From Antedon mediterranea (taxonomy: Eukaryota > Echinodermata > Crinoidea > Comatulida > Antedonidae): 64,000 nt of DNA. Positions 63,516-64,000 of this stretch are shown piece by piece (position 1 is the first letter of the stretch; each line of letters begins with the position of its first letter). The translations under genes were made by a program, and so were the position numbers. The notes beneath the pieces are model-generated. The model made no database searches. It saw nothing but the letters and a program-made list of their open reading frames with translations, and was not told the origin of the DNA. Location of the stretch: positions 10,733,001 through 10,797,000 of the forward strand of contig NC_092674.1 in the NCBI RefSeq assembly GCF_964355755.1, written 5' to 3'.

Positions 63516-64000
63516 GGCCAAATTTTACTTTATTGTTTTGATTTAGTTTTGCTTAATTTGATTTCTTTTCAATAATTTGCCTTTTGATTTATAAATAACA
63601 CTACTAATATAAATTAAAAATATACACTAGGGAAATTTAACATCCTAAATTGGAATAGATGCCTGTAAAGGGTGGGAGGGGTGACATGGTGTTTAAAGAA
63701 TGCACCCCCTCTGGATATGTCACTATACATACTGTACTGTGTGAAAATAACAAAATTATAAAAATATAAATAATATATAACATCATTCACATTGTAACTA
63801 ATAAACTTATGATTATGAACAATAATAATAACTGCACTTGGAGATATAATAGCTAATTTTATGGTTATTATTGAGACAATGACCCTATAACCAGTCAATA
63901 TTTGTATAATACATACATTTTAAAAATCAATATTACTAAACAATTTCCACATACCAAAAGGAAAGAAAATGATTGATGTGATAATAGCTTTTTGTATATT
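63516..64000. other. AT-rich stretch at right edge
   Basis: No feature supported. The minus frame at 63614-63898 is not recognised. Confidence 0.4.

Noticed and set aside
1-64000. tRNA genes
   Set aside because: No convincing A-box and B-box pair with a cloverleaf was seen on either strand by eye.

Overview
The window is AT-rich (roughly one third G+C by eye) intronic DNA from an animal. It has no bacterial-type gene packing. The few real exons are short and bounded by canonical GT/AG splice sites, and most of the rest is transposon debris and minisatellites. The protein similarity and repeat style (TIR elements with TAGGCCTA-rich interiors, non-LTR tails ending in GCGCTATATAAA, Helitrons) suggest a marine invertebrate deuterostome, perhaps an echinoderm. 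The species cannot be fixed from the sequence alone.

One protein-coding gene is recognisable, on the minus strand: a carbonic anhydrase-related protein of the CA10/CA11 (CARP X/XI) type. Three exons are secure (55521-55712, 41791-41883, 18619-18691). They are in compatible phase, read 5' to 3' from right to left, and are separated by introns of about 13.6 and 23.1 kb. A 24-nt microexon at 60324-60347 is a plausible further piece. The predicted protein has Arg and Gln where active alpha-carbonic anhydrases have two of their three zinc-binding histidines, as in vertebrate CA10, so it should be a non-catalytic, probably secreted protein. The first exons (signal peptide, WWAYKE...QSPVN region) and last exons (GS.T.PPCYE region onward) were not found and probably lie beyond the right and left edges. 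Nearly the whole window is therefore inside one gene with very large introns.

Layout from left to right: a 15-bp minisatellite (221-905); two opposed arrays of a 17-bp minisatellite (3368-3730, 5755-6215); a near-perfect 20-bp array (10611-10966); several MITEs (1701, 14123, 14656, 15885); the CARP exon at 18619; copies of a dispersed retroelement-like repeat (20165, 21200); TTAA-flanked elements (23551, 24755); a GAT/GAA array (26640); a third 17-bp array (28455-29400); non-LTR and hAT-like debris (31510-32672); a three-unit head-to-tail Helitron-like array ending in palindromes (33578-38262); another TTAA element (39153); a truncated non-LTR element (40385-40972); the CARP exon at 41791; a 3.58-kb DNA transposon with perfect 32-bp terminal inverted repeats and a higher-order satellite inside (44269-47848); assorted MITEs; the CARP exon at 55521; and mostly featureless intron to the right edge, with the candidate microexon at 60324.

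The most notable non-genic structures are the tandem Helitron-like array with regularly spaced TGACGTCA motifs, the satellite-bearing TIR transposon, and the shared 17-bp minisatellite at three sites. No tRNA, rRNA, CRISPR array or intact transposase or reverse transcriptase gene was seen.
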